From Krasilnikoviella flava (GTDB lineage Bacteria; Actinomycetota; Actinomycetes; Actinomycetales; Cellulomonadaceae): a stretch of 64,000 bases of DNA. The position numbers and the translations under genes are program-made. Shown here piece after piece: positions 40,201-47,495 of this stretch. The stretch's first letter is position 1. Every line of letters starts with the position of its first letter. Below the pieces are notes generated by a model, which saw only the letters and a list, made by a program, of their open reading frames with translations, was not told the origin of the DNA and made no database searches. The stretch covers positions 310,001-374,000 of the forward strand of contig NZ_FUZQ01000001.1 of assembly GCF_900167525.1 (NCBI RefSeq), written 5' to 3'.

Positions 40201-42123
40201 CCGGACGCAGGACACCTGGGGGTCGTGGGTCGCGCCCGCTCCGGCCGGACGACGGCGCTGCTGACGCTGGCGGGCGCCGCCCTGGGCCGGGGGTGGCACG
40301 TGCACGTGCTCGCCACGCGCGCCGCGCTCCCCCGGTTCGGGCCGCTCGATCGACACCCCGGCCTCGGCACGGTGGCCGGACCCGGGTCGCCACGCCGGGC
40401 GGCACGTTTGCTGCGCCTGCTGGGTTCGGGTCCCGCGCCGGCACCGACGCTCGTCGTGGTCGACGGCGTCGAGGAGCTGCGCGCCGCCCTCGCCGGCCCC
40501 GACCCGTGGGACCCCTTGGTCCGGGCGCTGGCGACGCCCGGGGTCGCGTTCGCCCTCGCGTCCGACGGCGCGATGCTCGGCGGGCTGGCTGCCCGGGTCG
40601 GGTCGCGGCTGGTGCTCGTCGGGCGTGAGGCGCACGCCGACGTCATCCTCGGCGCGCCGTCGGACCTGGCGGGGCGCGGCGGGCCACCGGGTCGTGCGGC
40701 ATGGCTCGGGCAGGAGCAGCTCCTGTGCCAGGTCCTGCTGCCGGGAGACCTCGACCTGGGACACGACCTCGGGCTCGACCCGCACGGCGCCCCGGTCGGC
40801 GCCCTGGTCAACGCACCGGTCGGCCGGGCCCCGGTGAGCCCGGCCGTCCCCCCGGTGGTGGTCCGTCCGCTCCCCGCGACCGTCGCGGAGGACGACCTGC
40901 CCCGCCCTGCCACGCGGCGCCCACGCCACCTCGTCGCCGGGATGCCCGGCGACGAGGTGGCTCGCGACGTCCCGCCCGGCGACGAGCTGGTCGTCCCGAT
41001 CGGCGTCGGGGGCGACGATGCCGCACCGGTCGGGCTCGACGTCGCACAGGGCGCGCTGGTCACCGGGCCCCGCGGCAGCGGCCGCACGACCGTCCTGCGC
41101 GTGATCGCCCGGCGCCTCGCCGCGGCCGGCCGGCTCGCCGGCGTGGTCTCGCGCGACGCCGTGTTGCGACGGGACGCGGGCGACGCCCCGGCGGCAGGGC
41201 CGTCCCCGTCGGCGCTGGCCGCGATGCTGGACCGGCTGCCGGTCCCGCGGGCCGACGGGGCGACGGGCCCGCAGGTGCTCCTCGTGGACGACCTGGACGC
41301 CCTCGCCCAGCAGCACCCGCTCGAGGCGGACCGCATCGGTGCGCTGCTCGACGCGCCCGGCCACGCCGTCGTGGCGTCGTCGACGACCACGGGGACGGCG
41401 CTGGCGCACCGGGGCGTGCTCGCCGAGCTGCGCGCCCGGCGCACCGGCGTGGTGCTGCACCCGGGCGAGCGCGGGGCCGACGACCTGCTGGGCGTGCCGC
41501 TCGCGGACGCGGTCGACCCGGGCCCCGCGCGGGCGGGACGCGGCGCGCTCGTGCAGTCGGGCGAGGTGCTGGCAGTGCAGGTGGCGCGGCCCGCGGGGCC
41601 GGGCGGGCGCTCAGCCGGAGGTCGCCTCGACGACCCGGCGCGTCATGACCGCGACGAGCACGGAGGCCGCGACGAGAAACAGGCCGATGCCCGCGAGCAC
41701 CGCCCAGGACACGCCGGCGGTCAGCAGGCTGATGCCGATGAGGCCCTGCATGATCTGCCACACCACGATCGGCGCGCGGCCGCCGCGCCTGCCGGCCCAC
41801 AGGGCGCGGCAGGACCCGACGAGCAGCCAGGAGAGCCCGAGGAAGAAGAGCACGAGGAACACGCTCACGGCTACGCTGTTGGAGGCGCCGCGGACGACCT
41901 CGAAACCGACCATGCCTGCCGCGCCGACGAGCAGCACCACCTCGATCAGGATCCCCACGGCGACGACCTTCAGGCCGGGCGGTCGGGACCTGTCGGGAGC
42001 GCCGTCGGCGTCGGAAGAGGGGGTGACAGGAGCGCGCATGACACGTCAGAATACGTGCGACCTGCGGTTTCACGACAGTGTGATGAAGCACTCACGCTTC
42101 ATGCGCGAGAAACTTCCGCGTAA
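37234..42123 (+). CDS. EccC/EssC-like FtsK/SpoIIIE ATPase; 3' end uncertain (no stop at the expected place)
   Basis: From ATG 37234 (GGAGG just upstream) the frame is open to TAA 42121. Residues 1-90 look ubiquitin/YukD-like, ~108-250 keep remnants of an FHA-like fold (GPWLAARSDG, WRPGHRLELGD) without its phosphopeptide motifs, and ~270-310 holds two TM helices. Three ATPase domains follow: Walker A GTTGAGKSELL (~638) with Walker B LVVVVDEFRALA; a degenerate GRARSGRTT (~999) with TLVVVDGVEEL; and GPRGSGRTT (~1278) with VLLVDDLDAL. This is the EccC/EssC plan of type VII secretion. After VLAVQVARPAGPG (~41605) the encoded text becomes His/Glu/Gln-rich, codon use deteriorates, and the frame lies antisense to a membrane protein gene. 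The true protein probably ends near 41610, with its stop lost. Confidence 0.8.
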   Translation: MSTSGVPALAVPAVRGGDVRVTVRPGEDALLPAGVPLGACRGELAALLRRPELRHAPLRADGLPVSDDDLVGDRPLLPGVVLAVHAAARAPGAGRRRGAAPPPLDGAPDDTSPSAVLGGPWLAARSDGPAAGATLPLPPGAPTALPDDAVPGGARPAARVVVRVDQRRPERVRVRVAGATRVRPLLGRAARGAAPGSPRLVPPDGAARRRPRRVGRWPRRWRPGHRLELGDPRGPGSWTLHRSGTVATWLDARPGAAAEDGRSASPGAGMLATAALPVVGSLVLAAVLRQPAYALFSLLGLATLVPQLVAARRRRRAGTGGATPGATAGVATDAPDIAPGAPARAPGDAPGPLLARLLAAHQASDGAWRAATQRAATRSVGHAGPLPVGARAGDASGGADAARAVVGLVPDGAMALVGPRADVLAVARSVVVELAAAGASVDVVGAVEAWSWCRWIPGGGPPVLVVDAVDATDRGTASDPARRDDVLARGGAVLLCLPDDAPVPSWCRTTWRVRGGRVRRAAPDGSAATGPLVGVDVDRAEQAARTVAGLSGLRRSLGTLDSADGLGPVGGPGSDDGDPTDPRLPDAVPLADLLDGVSDPGAAWDSALGWAVPLGRDARGRAVTFDLVADGPHLLVAGTTGAGKSELLQSLVLGLAGRRSPRDLALALVDFKGGASFGVCGRLPHVVGQVTDLDPGLAGRALAGLRAELHRRERVLAAHGAADLAALPPGLPDAPPRLVVVVDEFRALADDLPDFLPGLLRVAAQGRSLGVHLVLATQRPAGAVSADVRANVSARLALRVVDAADSLDVVETSAAARIPPGSPGRAVLRCGAEPPVALQCAHAAGRVAAAGSRVRHAPAWGSPPAAALPVPDQDGSAAAAGPGTGPDPVDELVAACRAAAAERGLRAGAAPWLPPLPERVLVGDVSDVGEVGDVGAVGPPAGRGRAASPGGPAGCTTRPGHAGPDAAAGLPLALGDDPARQRRTVVRWDPDAGHLGVVGRARSGRTTALLTLAGAALGRGWHVHVLATRAALPRFGPLDRHPGLGTVAGPGSPRRAARLLRLLGSGPAPAPTLVVVDGVEELRAALAGPDPWDPLVRALATPGVAFALASDGAMLGGLAARVGSRLVLVGREAHADVILGAPSDLAGRGGPPGRAAWLGQEQLLCQVLLPGDLDLGHDLGLDPHGAPVGALVNAPVGRAPVSPAVPPVVVRPLPATVAEDDLPRPATRRPRHLVAGMPGDEVARDVPPGDELVVPIGVGGDDAAPVGLDVAQGALVTGPRGSGRTTVLRVIARRLAAAGRLAGVVSRDAVLRRDAGDAPAAGPSPSALAAMLDRLPVPRADGATGPQVLLVDDLDALAQQHPLEADRIGALLDAPGHAVVASSTTTGTALAHRGVLAELRARRTGVVLHPGERGADDLLGVPLADAVDPGPARAGRGALVQSGEVLAVQVARPAGPGGRSAGGRLDDPARHDRDEHGGRDEKQADAREHRPGHAGGQQADADEALHDLPHHDRRAAAAPAGPQGAAGPDEQPGEPEEEEHEEHAHGYAVGGAADDLETDHACRADEQHHLDQDPHGDDLQAGRSGPVGSAVGVGRGGDRSAHDTSEYVRPAVSRQCDEALTLHARETSA
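41611..42039 (-). CDS. Small integral membrane protein
   Basis: The 142-aa protein has a hydrophilic Asp/Pro N-terminus and four clear TM helices: VVAVGILIEVVLLVGAAGMV, VSVFLVLFFLGLSWLLVG, VVWQIMQGLIGISLLTAGVS and LAGIGLFLVAASVLVAV. I do not recognise a named family; similar small membrane proteins occur near whiB1-type loci. A TATTCT hexamer ends 8 nt before the ATG, as for other leaderless genes here. It is antisense to the stop-less 3' extension of the EccC-like frame; hydrophobic pattern, codon use and promoter favour this gene over that extension. Confidence 0.75.
   Translation of the reverse strand: MRAPVTPSSDADGAPDRSRPPGLKVVAVGILIEVVLLVGAAGMVGFEVVRGASNSVAVSVFLVLFFLGLSWLLVGSCRALWAGRRGGRAPIVVWQIMQGLIGISLLTAGVSWAVLAGIGLFLVAASVLVAVMTRRVVEATSG
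42048..42053 (-). promoter_or_regulatory. -10 hexamer TATTCT of a leaderless promoter (small membrane protein)
   Basis: TATTCT on the minus strand ends 8 nt before ATG 42039. Confidence 0.5.
42083..42102. promoter_or_regulatory. Inverted repeat upstream of whiB1
   Basis: ATGAAGC and GCTTCAT are 7-bp inverted arms around ACTCAC, in the 211-bp region between the divergent membrane protein and whiB1. It is a candidate operator; it does not match the CRP spacing TGTGA-N6-TCACA. Confidence 0.3.
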
Positions 42124-42250
42124 CCCCTTGTGCCGCGCTTCACGAGGTGTGACGCTGGACGGCAGATCAACCCCCACCCACCGGACCCGGATTGGCGCGC
42201 CCTGATGCGGCCGCATGACGGACCGGGTTCCCCTGCACCGAGGAGATGAC

Positions 42251-42499
42251 ATGGACTGGCGCCACAAGGCCGCCTGCCTCGACGAGGACCCTGAGCTCTT
42301 CTTCCCCATCGGCAACACCGGCCCCGCCCTCCTGCAGATCGAGGAGGCCAAGGCCGTCTGCCGTCGCTGCGACGTCGTCGACACGTGCCTCAAGTGGGCC
42401 ATCGAGTCCGGCCAGGACGCCGGCGTTTGGGGCGGCCTGAGCGAGGACGAGCGCCGCGCGCTCAAGCGCCGCACCGCGCGCGCCCGTCGCGCCGGCTGA
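42251..42499 (+). CDS. whiB1: WhiB1-type Fe-S transcriptional regulator
   Basis: The 82-aa protein starts MDWRHKAACLDEDPELFFPI and places cysteines at 9, 37, 40 and 46, exactly as in M. tuberculosis WhiB1, where the 4Fe-4S cluster reacts with nitric oxide and the protein binds sigma A. GVWGGLSEDERRALKRR forms the beta-turn and DNA-contact tail. ATG 42251 has AGGAG at the right distance; an upstream in-frame start at 42215 would add 12 unconserved residues. A strong hairpin follows. Confidence 0.95.
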   Translation: MDWRHKAACLDEDPELFFPIGNTGPALLQIEEAKAVCRRCDVVDTCLKWAIESGQDAGVWGGLSEDERRALKRRTARARRAG

Positions 42500-42540
42500 C
42501 CTCACCGGTCGCCACCGCTCCCGCACGACACCGTATGACG

Positions 42541-42578
42541 ACGAGGGGACGGACCGCCTCGGCTGTCCGTCCCCTCGT
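42541..42578. terminator. Strong intrinsic terminator after whiB1
   Basis: ACGAGGGGACGGAC pairs perfectly with GTCCGTCCCCTCGT (14 bp, 10-nt loop) and is followed by TGTCTCG. It lies between convergent whiB1 and pdtaS and could work in both directions. Confidence 0.85.
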
Positions 42579-42627
42579 TGTCTCGTCAGGGCGTTGCCCC
42601 GACCTGGCTGGGCATCACAGCTAGCCG

Positions 42628-44127
42628 TCAGTACCCCGAGCGGGCCGAGGACTGCCCGTCGCGCAGCTCCAGCTTGAGCACGACCTGCGTGCCGCCGCCG
42701 TCGCGCGCCTCCCAGTCGATGGTGCCGCCGAGCTCGTTCGTCACGAGGGTCTGCACGATCTGCGAACCCAGGCCGCTGCGCGACGCCCGCCCCAGCGCGG
42801 CGATCCCCTCCGGCATCCCCACGCCGTCGTCCGCGACGACGATGCGCATCGATGCCCCGTCGCGCTGCACGTCGATCTCGACGGTGCCGGACTCCCGCCC
42901 GGGGAACCCGTGCTCGACGGCGTTGGTCACCAGCTCGGTGAGCACCAGCGCGAGGGGCGTGGCGTCCTGCGCGGGCACGAGCCCGAACGACCCGGTCTGG
43001 CGGGTGCGCACCTGCGTGCGGGTCGACGCGACGTCGGCCGCCAAACGCAGGGCGCGGCTCAGCATGTCGTCGAGCTCCACGTTCTCGTCGAGCGTCTGCG
43101 ACAGGGACTCGTGCACCATCGAGATGGTTGCGACGCGCCGCATCGCCTCCTCCAGCGCCGCCCGCGCCTCGGGCACGTCCATGCGACGCGCCTGCAGCCG
43201 CAGGAGCGCGGCGACGGTGGCGAGGTTGTTCTTCACCCGGTGGTGGATCTCGCGGATCGTCGCGTCCTTGGTCATGAGCTCGCGCTCGCGACGACGCAGC
43301 TCCGACACGTCGCGGCACAGCAGCACCGCGCCGATGCGCTGCCCCCGGTCCGTGAGCGGCAGGGCGCGCAGGGACAGCGCCACGCCCTTGGCCTCGATGT
43401 CGGTACGCCACGGGGCGCGACCCATGACGACCAGCGGCAGCGACTCGTCCACCGTGTCCTGGTACTGCACGATGTCGGCGGTCACCTCGACCAGCGACTG
43501 CCCGACCAGCGGCCCGATGACGCCGAGCCGGTGGAAGCAGGACAGCGCGTTCGGGCTGGCGTACAGCACCTCGCCCTCGGAGTTGAGGCGGATCAGCCCG
43601 TCGCCGACGCGCGGGGCGCCGCGACGGGGGCCGGTGGCGGCATTCGTGGCGGGGTACTCGCCGCGCGCGATCATCGCGAGGATGTCGTCGGCGGACTCCA
43701 CGTAGTTGAGCTCGAGGCGGCTGGGCGTGCGCCCGGAGCCGAGGTTGGTCTGGCGGGCGACGACGGCGATGGGGCGCCCCTCGTGCACGACGGGCACCGC
43801 CTCCTCGCGGACGGCGTACGCGCCGAACCAGCGCGGCTCGCGCGAGCGCTGCGCCCGCACCTCCGTCATGGCGGCCGCGAGCTGCGGGCGCTGCCCGTCG
43901 GGGGCGAACGACCCGACGATGTCGTCGTAGTGCACGGTGGCGCCCGTGGACGGCCGGGCCTGAGCGAGGGCGACGAAGCCGTCGTCGGAGGTCGGCAGCC
44001 ACAGCACCAGGTCGGCGAAGGCGAGGTCTGACACGAGCTGCCAGTCGCCCACGAGGAGGTGCAACCACTCGACGTCCCCCTCGGAGAGGTCGGTGTTCTG
44101 GGCGATGAGGTCACTCATGGCGGACAC
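42628..44127 (-). CDS. pdtaS: PdtaS-type cytosolic sensor histidine kinase
   Basis: The 499-aa soluble protein has an N-terminal GAF domain (VGDWQLVSDLAFADLVLWLP), a PAS domain (RLNSEGEVLYASPNALSCF), a HisKA_2 domain (ATIREIHHRVKNNLATVAAL, phospho-histidine ~294) and a HATPase (VLTELVTNAVEHGFPG, VADDGVGMPEG, RSGLGSQIVQTLV). This is PdtaS, which phosphorylates the antitermination regulator PdtaR in mycobacteria; no pdtaR is in the window. The GTG at 44127 is chosen over ATG 44118: TACTCT ends 7 nt before it, and the resulting MSAMSDLIAQNT aligns without gaps to the mycobacterial start MSTLGDLLAEHT. Confidence 0.93.
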   Translation of the reverse strand: MSAMSDLIAQNTDLSEGDVEWLHLLVGDWQLVSDLAFADLVLWLPTSDDGFVALAQARPSTGATVHYDDIVGSFAPDGQRPQLAAAMTEVRAQRSREPRWFGAYAVREEAVPVVHEGRPIAVVARQTNLGSGRTPSRLELNYVESADDILAMIARGEYPATNAATGPRRGAPRVGDGLIRLNSEGEVLYASPNALSCFHRLGVIGPLVGQSLVEVTADIVQYQDTVDESLPLVVMGRAPWRTDIEAKGVALSLRALPLTDRGQRIGAVLLCRDVSELRRRERELMTKDATIREIHHRVKNNLATVAALLRLQARRMDVPEARAALEEAMRRVATISMVHESLSQTLDENVELDDMLSRALRLAADVASTRTQVRTRQTGSFGLVPAQDATPLALVLTELVTNAVEHGFPGRESGTVEIDVQRDGASMRIVVADDGVGMPEGIAALGRASRSGLGSQIVQTLVTNELGGTIDWEARDGGGTQVVLKLELRDGQSSARSGY

Positions 44128-44134
44128 GCCCACC

Positions 44135-44140
44135 AGAGTA
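44135..44140 (-). promoter_or_regulatory. -10 hexamer TACTCT of a leaderless promoter (pdtaS)
   Basis: TACTCT on the minus strand ends 7 nt before GTG 44127. Confidence 0.5.
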
Positions 44141-44169
44141 CGGGCGCTCCCGCTCCGCTCCGGCCTCGG

Positions 44170-44175
44170 TAGGGT
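44170..44175 (+). promoter_or_regulatory. -10 hexamer TAGGGT of a leaderless promoter (DUF2505 gene)
   Basis: TAGGGT ends 6 nt before GTG 44182. It lies only 30 bp from the divergent pdtaS -10, so the two promoters are back to back. Confidence 0.55.
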
Positions 44176-44181
44176 GACCTC

Positions 44182-44703
44182 GTGCACCTGACCGTGGAGC
44201 TGACGTACGCGGCGGACGCCGACGCCGTCGTGGCGATGCTCGCCGACGAGTCGTTCATCCGCTGGCGTGCGATGCGCGGCCCGGGCGGCCGCGTCGAGCA
44301 GGCAGACGTGACCGGGAGCCCTGCCGAGGGCTTCACCATCGCGGTGCGGCGCACGCTGCCCACCGACCTCATCCCCGCGCAGGTACGGCCGTTCGTCGGC
44401 GACCACCTCGAGGTGCGCCAGGCGGAGGTGTGGGAGGCGCCGTCCGGCGACCGCCGCACCGGGACCATCGCCCTCGAGATCGCCGGCGCCCCCGTGCGCG
44501 TGACCGGGACGGTCCGCCTCGAGCCGACGGCGGACGGCGGCACCCGGCAGGTGTACGACGGCGAGGTCCGGGCCACGGTGCCCCTGTTCGGCGCCGCGGT
44601 GGCCGAGGCCGCCGCGCGGGCGGTCCGCTCGACCCTCGAGGCCGAGGGTGCGGCCGGCCAGGAGTGGCTCTCGGCGCCGCCCACCGCCGGGGAAGACCGA
44701 TAA
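44182..44703 (+). CDS. DUF2505 family protein (START/SRPBCC-like fold)
   Basis: The 173-aa protein begins LTVELTYAADADAVVAMLAD, then VAVRR-type strands and IPAQVRPFVGDHLEVRQAEV, VRVTGTVRLEPTADGGTRQV and VPLFGAAVAEAAARAV, which together match DUF2505, an actinobacterial family with a START-like lipid-binding cavity. No catalytic motif is visible. Start GTG 44182 is preceded by a leaderless -10 rather than an SD sequence. It is divergent from pdtaS, a common arrangement. The ligand is unknown. Confidence 0.85.
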   Translation: MHLTVELTYAADADAVVAMLADESFIRWRAMRGPGGRVEQADVTGSPAEGFTIAVRRTLPTDLIPAQVRPFVGDHLEVRQAEVWEAPSGDRRTGTIALEIAGAPVRVTGTVRLEPTADGGTRQVYDGEVRATVPLFGAAVAEAAARAVRSTLEAEGAAGQEWLSAPPTAGEDR

Positions 44704-44835
44704 CGATCCGGACACGCGGCGGCCACTCACTCTTCTGACCTGCGCCGACACCGCCGCCCAGGTCACGGTGCGGCATCGACACCTCGGCGGGCTTGACTTT
44801 CGTCATCACCGACAGCCAGCATCATGACCTGGCTG

Positions 44836-44849
44836 TGGGAGCGCTACCA
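44836..44849. promoter_or_regulatory. CelR-type operator 1 (TGGGAGCGCTACCA)
   Basis: TGGGAGCGCTACCA differs by one base from TGGGAGCGCTCCCA, the operator described for the LacI-family cellulase regulator CelR of Thermobifida. It lies 64 bp upstream of the binding protein start and downstream of a TTGACT -35-like hexamer (44793-44798). Confidence 0.85.
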
Positions 44850-44858
44850 CCATGGAGG

Positions 44859-44872
44859 TGGGAGCGCTACCA
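44859..44872. promoter_or_regulatory. CelR-type operator 2 (TGGGAGCGCTACCA)
   Basis: Identical to operator 1 and 23 bp further downstream, 41 bp before the GTG of the binding protein. Two identical sites at about two helical turns suggest cooperative binding by two dimers. Confidence 0.85.
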
Positions 44873-44913
44873 ACCCTCCATCTCGCATGCCCGACCCAGA
44901 CAAGGGAGTCACC

Positions 44914-46242
44914 GTGCCCAGCAGCACCCGACCCACCCGCCGAACCCGCCGCGTCGTCGCGGCGACCGCCGGCGTCGCGACCCTCGCCCTCGCCCTGACC
45001 GCCTGCGGCGGCTCGGACGACGGCGGCGACGACACCGCCACCGGTGACGAGAAGATCACCCTGACCGTCGCCACCTTCAACCAGTTCGGCTACACCGACG
45101 AGCTCCTCGCCTCCTACACCGAGGACCACCCGAACGTCACCGTCAAGCAGGTCACCGCCGCGACGTCCGAGGACGCGCGCAACAACCTCACGACCAAGCT
45201 CGCCGCCGGCGGCGAGGGCCTGGCCGACATCGAGGGCATCGAGGTCGACTGGCTGCCCGAGCTCATGCAGTACCCCGACCTGTTCGAGGACCTGGCCGAC
45301 CCGGCCCTCGATGGCCGCTGGGTGGACTGGAAGGTCCAGCAGGCCACGACCACCGACGGCAAGCTCATCGGCTACGGCACGGATATCGGCCCGGAGGCCA
45401 TCTGCTACCGCGCCGACCTCTTCGAGAAGGCCGGCCTGCCGACCGACCGCGAGAAGGTCGCCGAGGCCCTCGGCGGCGACGACGCGACGTGGCAGGACTA
45501 CTTCGACCTCGGCAAGACGTTCGTCGCCAAGTCGGACTCGGCCTGGTTCGACGGGGCCGTGCCGACCTACCAGGGCATGGTGAACCAGCTCGAGGGCGCC
45601 TACGAGGACCCCGCGACCGGTGACCCCAAGGACCTCAAGACCAACCAGGAGATCAAGGACCTGTACGACCAGGTCCTGACCGCGTCCGTGGACGACGAAC
45701 TGTCCGCCGGCCTCGAGCAGTGGGGCGAGGACTGGACCGCCGGCTTCCAGAACAACGCCTGGGCCACCATGCTCTGCCCGCCGTGGATGACGGCGTCCAT
45801 CGAGCAGAACGCCGGTGGCGTCAAGGGCTGGGACGTCGCGGACGTCTTCCCCGGCGGCGGTGGCAACTGGGGCGGCTCGTTCCTCACCGTGCCCTCCTCG
45901 GGCGACAACGCCGCCGCGGCCAAGGAGCTCGCGGCGTGGCTGACCTCGCCGGAGGTCCAGATCCAGGCCTACGAGAACGCCAACACGTTCCCGTCGCAGC
46001 TCGACGCCCAGGCTTCCGACGCCGTGCAGAACTCGACGAACGACTTCTTCAACGACGCCCCGGTCGGCCCGATCTTCTCGGCCCGCGCCCAGGCGATCGA
46101 GGGTGCCCCGTTCAAGGGCAAGAACTACTTCGCGATCCACACGGCCGTGCAGAACGCGCTGAACCGCGTGGACCTCAACGGTGACGACCCGGAGAAGAGC
46201 TGGCAGGGCGCCCTCGACGAGTACGCCTCGCTCGGGCTCTGA
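44914..46242 (+). CDS. Sugar ABC transporter substrate-binding lipoprotein (CebE-like)
   Basis: The 442-aa protein has a lipoprotein signal peptide: RRTRR, a hydrophobic stretch and lipobox LTAC with the lipidated cysteine at ~31, then a Gly/Ser/Asp linker. The body is a cluster B extracellular solute-binding protein (LTVATFNQFGYTDELLASYT, LAAGGEGLADIEGIEVDWLP, then VPSSGDNAAAAKELAAWLTS late in the chain). GTG 44914 is the start because AGGGAG precedes it and both operators lie upstream. Gene order with two permeases, a GH1 enzyme and a LacI regulator identifies a cellobiose or cello-oligosaccharide system. Confidence 0.92.
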   Translation: MPSSTRPTRRTRRVVAATAGVATLALALTACGGSDDGGDDTATGDEKITLTVATFNQFGYTDELLASYTEDHPNVTVKQVTAATSEDARNNLTTKLAAGGEGLADIEGIEVDWLPELMQYPDLFEDLADPALDGRWVDWKVQQATTTDGKLIGYGTDIGPEAICYRADLFEKAGLPTDREKVAEALGGDDATWQDYFDLGKTFVAKSDSAWFDGAVPTYQGMVNQLEGAYEDPATGDPKDLKTNQEIKDLYDQVLTASVDDELSAGLEQWGEDWTAGFQNNAWATMLCPPWMTASIEQNAGGVKGWDVADVFPGGGGNWGGSFLTVPSSGDNAAAAKELAAWLTSPEVQIQAYENANTFPSQLDAQASDAVQNSTNDFFNDAPVGPIFSARAQAIEGAPFKGKNYFAIHTAVQNALNRVDLNGDDPEKSWQGALDEYASLGL

Positions 46243-46265
46243 CCCCCTGACCAGTCACTGACCCT

Positions 46266-46312
46266 CGCTGGTCGAGCCTGTCGAGACAGGATCTCGACAG
46301 GCTCGACCAGCG
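46266..46312. repeat. Perfect 21-bp palindrome (GGTCGAGCCTGTCGAGA family)
   Basis: CGCTGGTCGAGCCTGTCGAGA is repeated in exact inverted form after a 5-nt spacer CAGGA. It lies between the binding-protein and permease genes, where a hairpin can lower expression of the permeases relative to the binding protein. Related copies occur at 60273-60345 and 62764-62809. Confidence 0.85.
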
Positions 46313-46349
46313 TCCGCCAGGCCCGCCCGGCGAGCACAGGAAGCAGCAG

Positions 46350-47495
46350 ATGGCCGTCCTCTCCCCCACCCAGCCCACGCACCGACACGGTGCCCCCGGC
46401 GCCCGTCCTCCCCGACGCGTCGGTCTCTCCCAGCGCCTCGGCCGCTGGGACGTGAAGGTCTCCCCGTACCTGTACATCTCGCCGTTCTTCCTGCTCTTCG
46501 CGCTCACCGGCCTGTTCCCGCTCGCGTACACGGCGTTCGTGTCCCTGCACGAGTGGAGCCTGCTCGGCGGCCAGGGCGAGTTCACGGGGCTGCAGAACTA
46601 CGCCGCCGTGCTGGCACAGCCGCTGTTCTGGAAGTCCCTGGTCAACACGTTCTCGATCTTCGTCTTCTCGAGCGTCCCGCAGGTGATCCTCGCGATCACG
46701 ATCGCGGCGCTGCTCGACCAGAACCTGCGCGCCGCCACCTTCTGGCGGATGGGCGTGCTGATCCCCTACGTCGTCGCGCCGGTCGCGGTCTCCATGATCT
46801 TCGGCCGACTGTTCGCCGACGACTACGGCCTCATCAACGAGCTGCTCGGGTTCGTCGGCGTCGACCCGATCGGCTGGCACACCGACCGCGTCGCCAGCCA
46901 TGTCGCCATCGCCAGCATGGTGAACTTCCGCTGGACCGGCTACAACGCGCTGATCTTCCTCGCCGCCATGCAGGCCGTGCCCCGCGAGCTCTACGAGGCG
47001 TCCGTCATCGACGGCGCCGGCCGCGCGCGGCAGTTCTTCTCCATCACCGTGCCGCAGATCCGCGCCACGATCATCTTCGTCGTCATCACGTCGACCATCG
47101 GTGGCCTGCAGATCTTCGACGAGGTCCGCATGTACGACCCGAAGGGCCTCGGCGGACCCGACCAGGACTGGATGACCACGGTCGTCTACCTCTACGACGT
47201 CGCGTGGGGCAACCAGAAGAACCTCGGCCGTGCGTCGGCGGTCGCGCTGCTGCTCTTCCTGCTGATCATCGTCATCGGCATGGTCAACTTCCTCATCACG
47301 CAGCGGATCGCGACCTCCGGCCCGAAGGGGGCCAAGGTGAGCCGCCGGCACGCCCGTCGCGTTCTGGCGGAGGCTCGGGTCGCGCAGGCGTCCGGTTCGA
47401 CCGCCCCTGCTAGCGGGGCCACGACCTCCACGCCGCCGCTACCGCCCACCTTCCCCCCGACCACCTCGACCACCGACCGGGAGGACCGCCGATGA
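46350..47495 (+). CDS. Sugar ABC transporter permease 1 (CebF-like)
   Basis: The 381-aa protein has six TM helices after a basic N-terminus (SPYLYISPFFLLFALTGLFP is the first) and the BPD_transp_1 EAA loop ELYEASVIDGAGRARQFFSI that contacts the ATPase. A Pro/Thr-rich tail follows the last helix. It belongs to the UgpA/MalF-like group of CUT1 permeases. ATG 46350 is preceded by GAAGCAGCAG. Its stop overlaps the next permease start (ATGA at 47492-47495). No ATPase gene follows; in Streptomyces the matching CebEFG system uses the shared ATPase MsiK. Confidence 0.92.
   Translation: MAVLSPTQPTHRHGAPGARPPRRVGLSQRLGRWDVKVSPYLYISPFFLLFALTGLFPLAYTAFVSLHEWSLLGGQGEFTGLQNYAAVLAQPLFWKSLVNTFSIFVFSSVPQVILAITIAALLDQNLRAATFWRMGVLIPYVVAPVAVSMIFGRLFADDYGLINELLGFVGVDPIGWHTDRVASHVAIASMVNFRWTGYNALIFLAAMQAVPRELYEASVIDGAGRARQFFSITVPQIRATIIFVVITSTIGGLQIFDEVRMYDPKGLGGPDQDWMTTVVYLYDVAWGNQKNLGRASAVALLLFLLIIVIGMVNFLITQRIATSGPKGAKVSRRHARRVLAEARVAQASGSTAPASGATTSTPPLPPTFPPTTSTTDREDRR

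Noticed and set aside
42079-42096. TGTGA...TCACG upstream of whiB1 as a CRP site
   Set aside because: The spacer is 8 nt instead of 6, so it does not fit the CRP consensus; only a generic inverted repeat is reported.
44824-44914. Earlier ATG start for the sugar-binding lipoprotein
   Set aside because: It would place both operators inside the gene and add residues before the signal peptide; GTG 44914 has a good SD.
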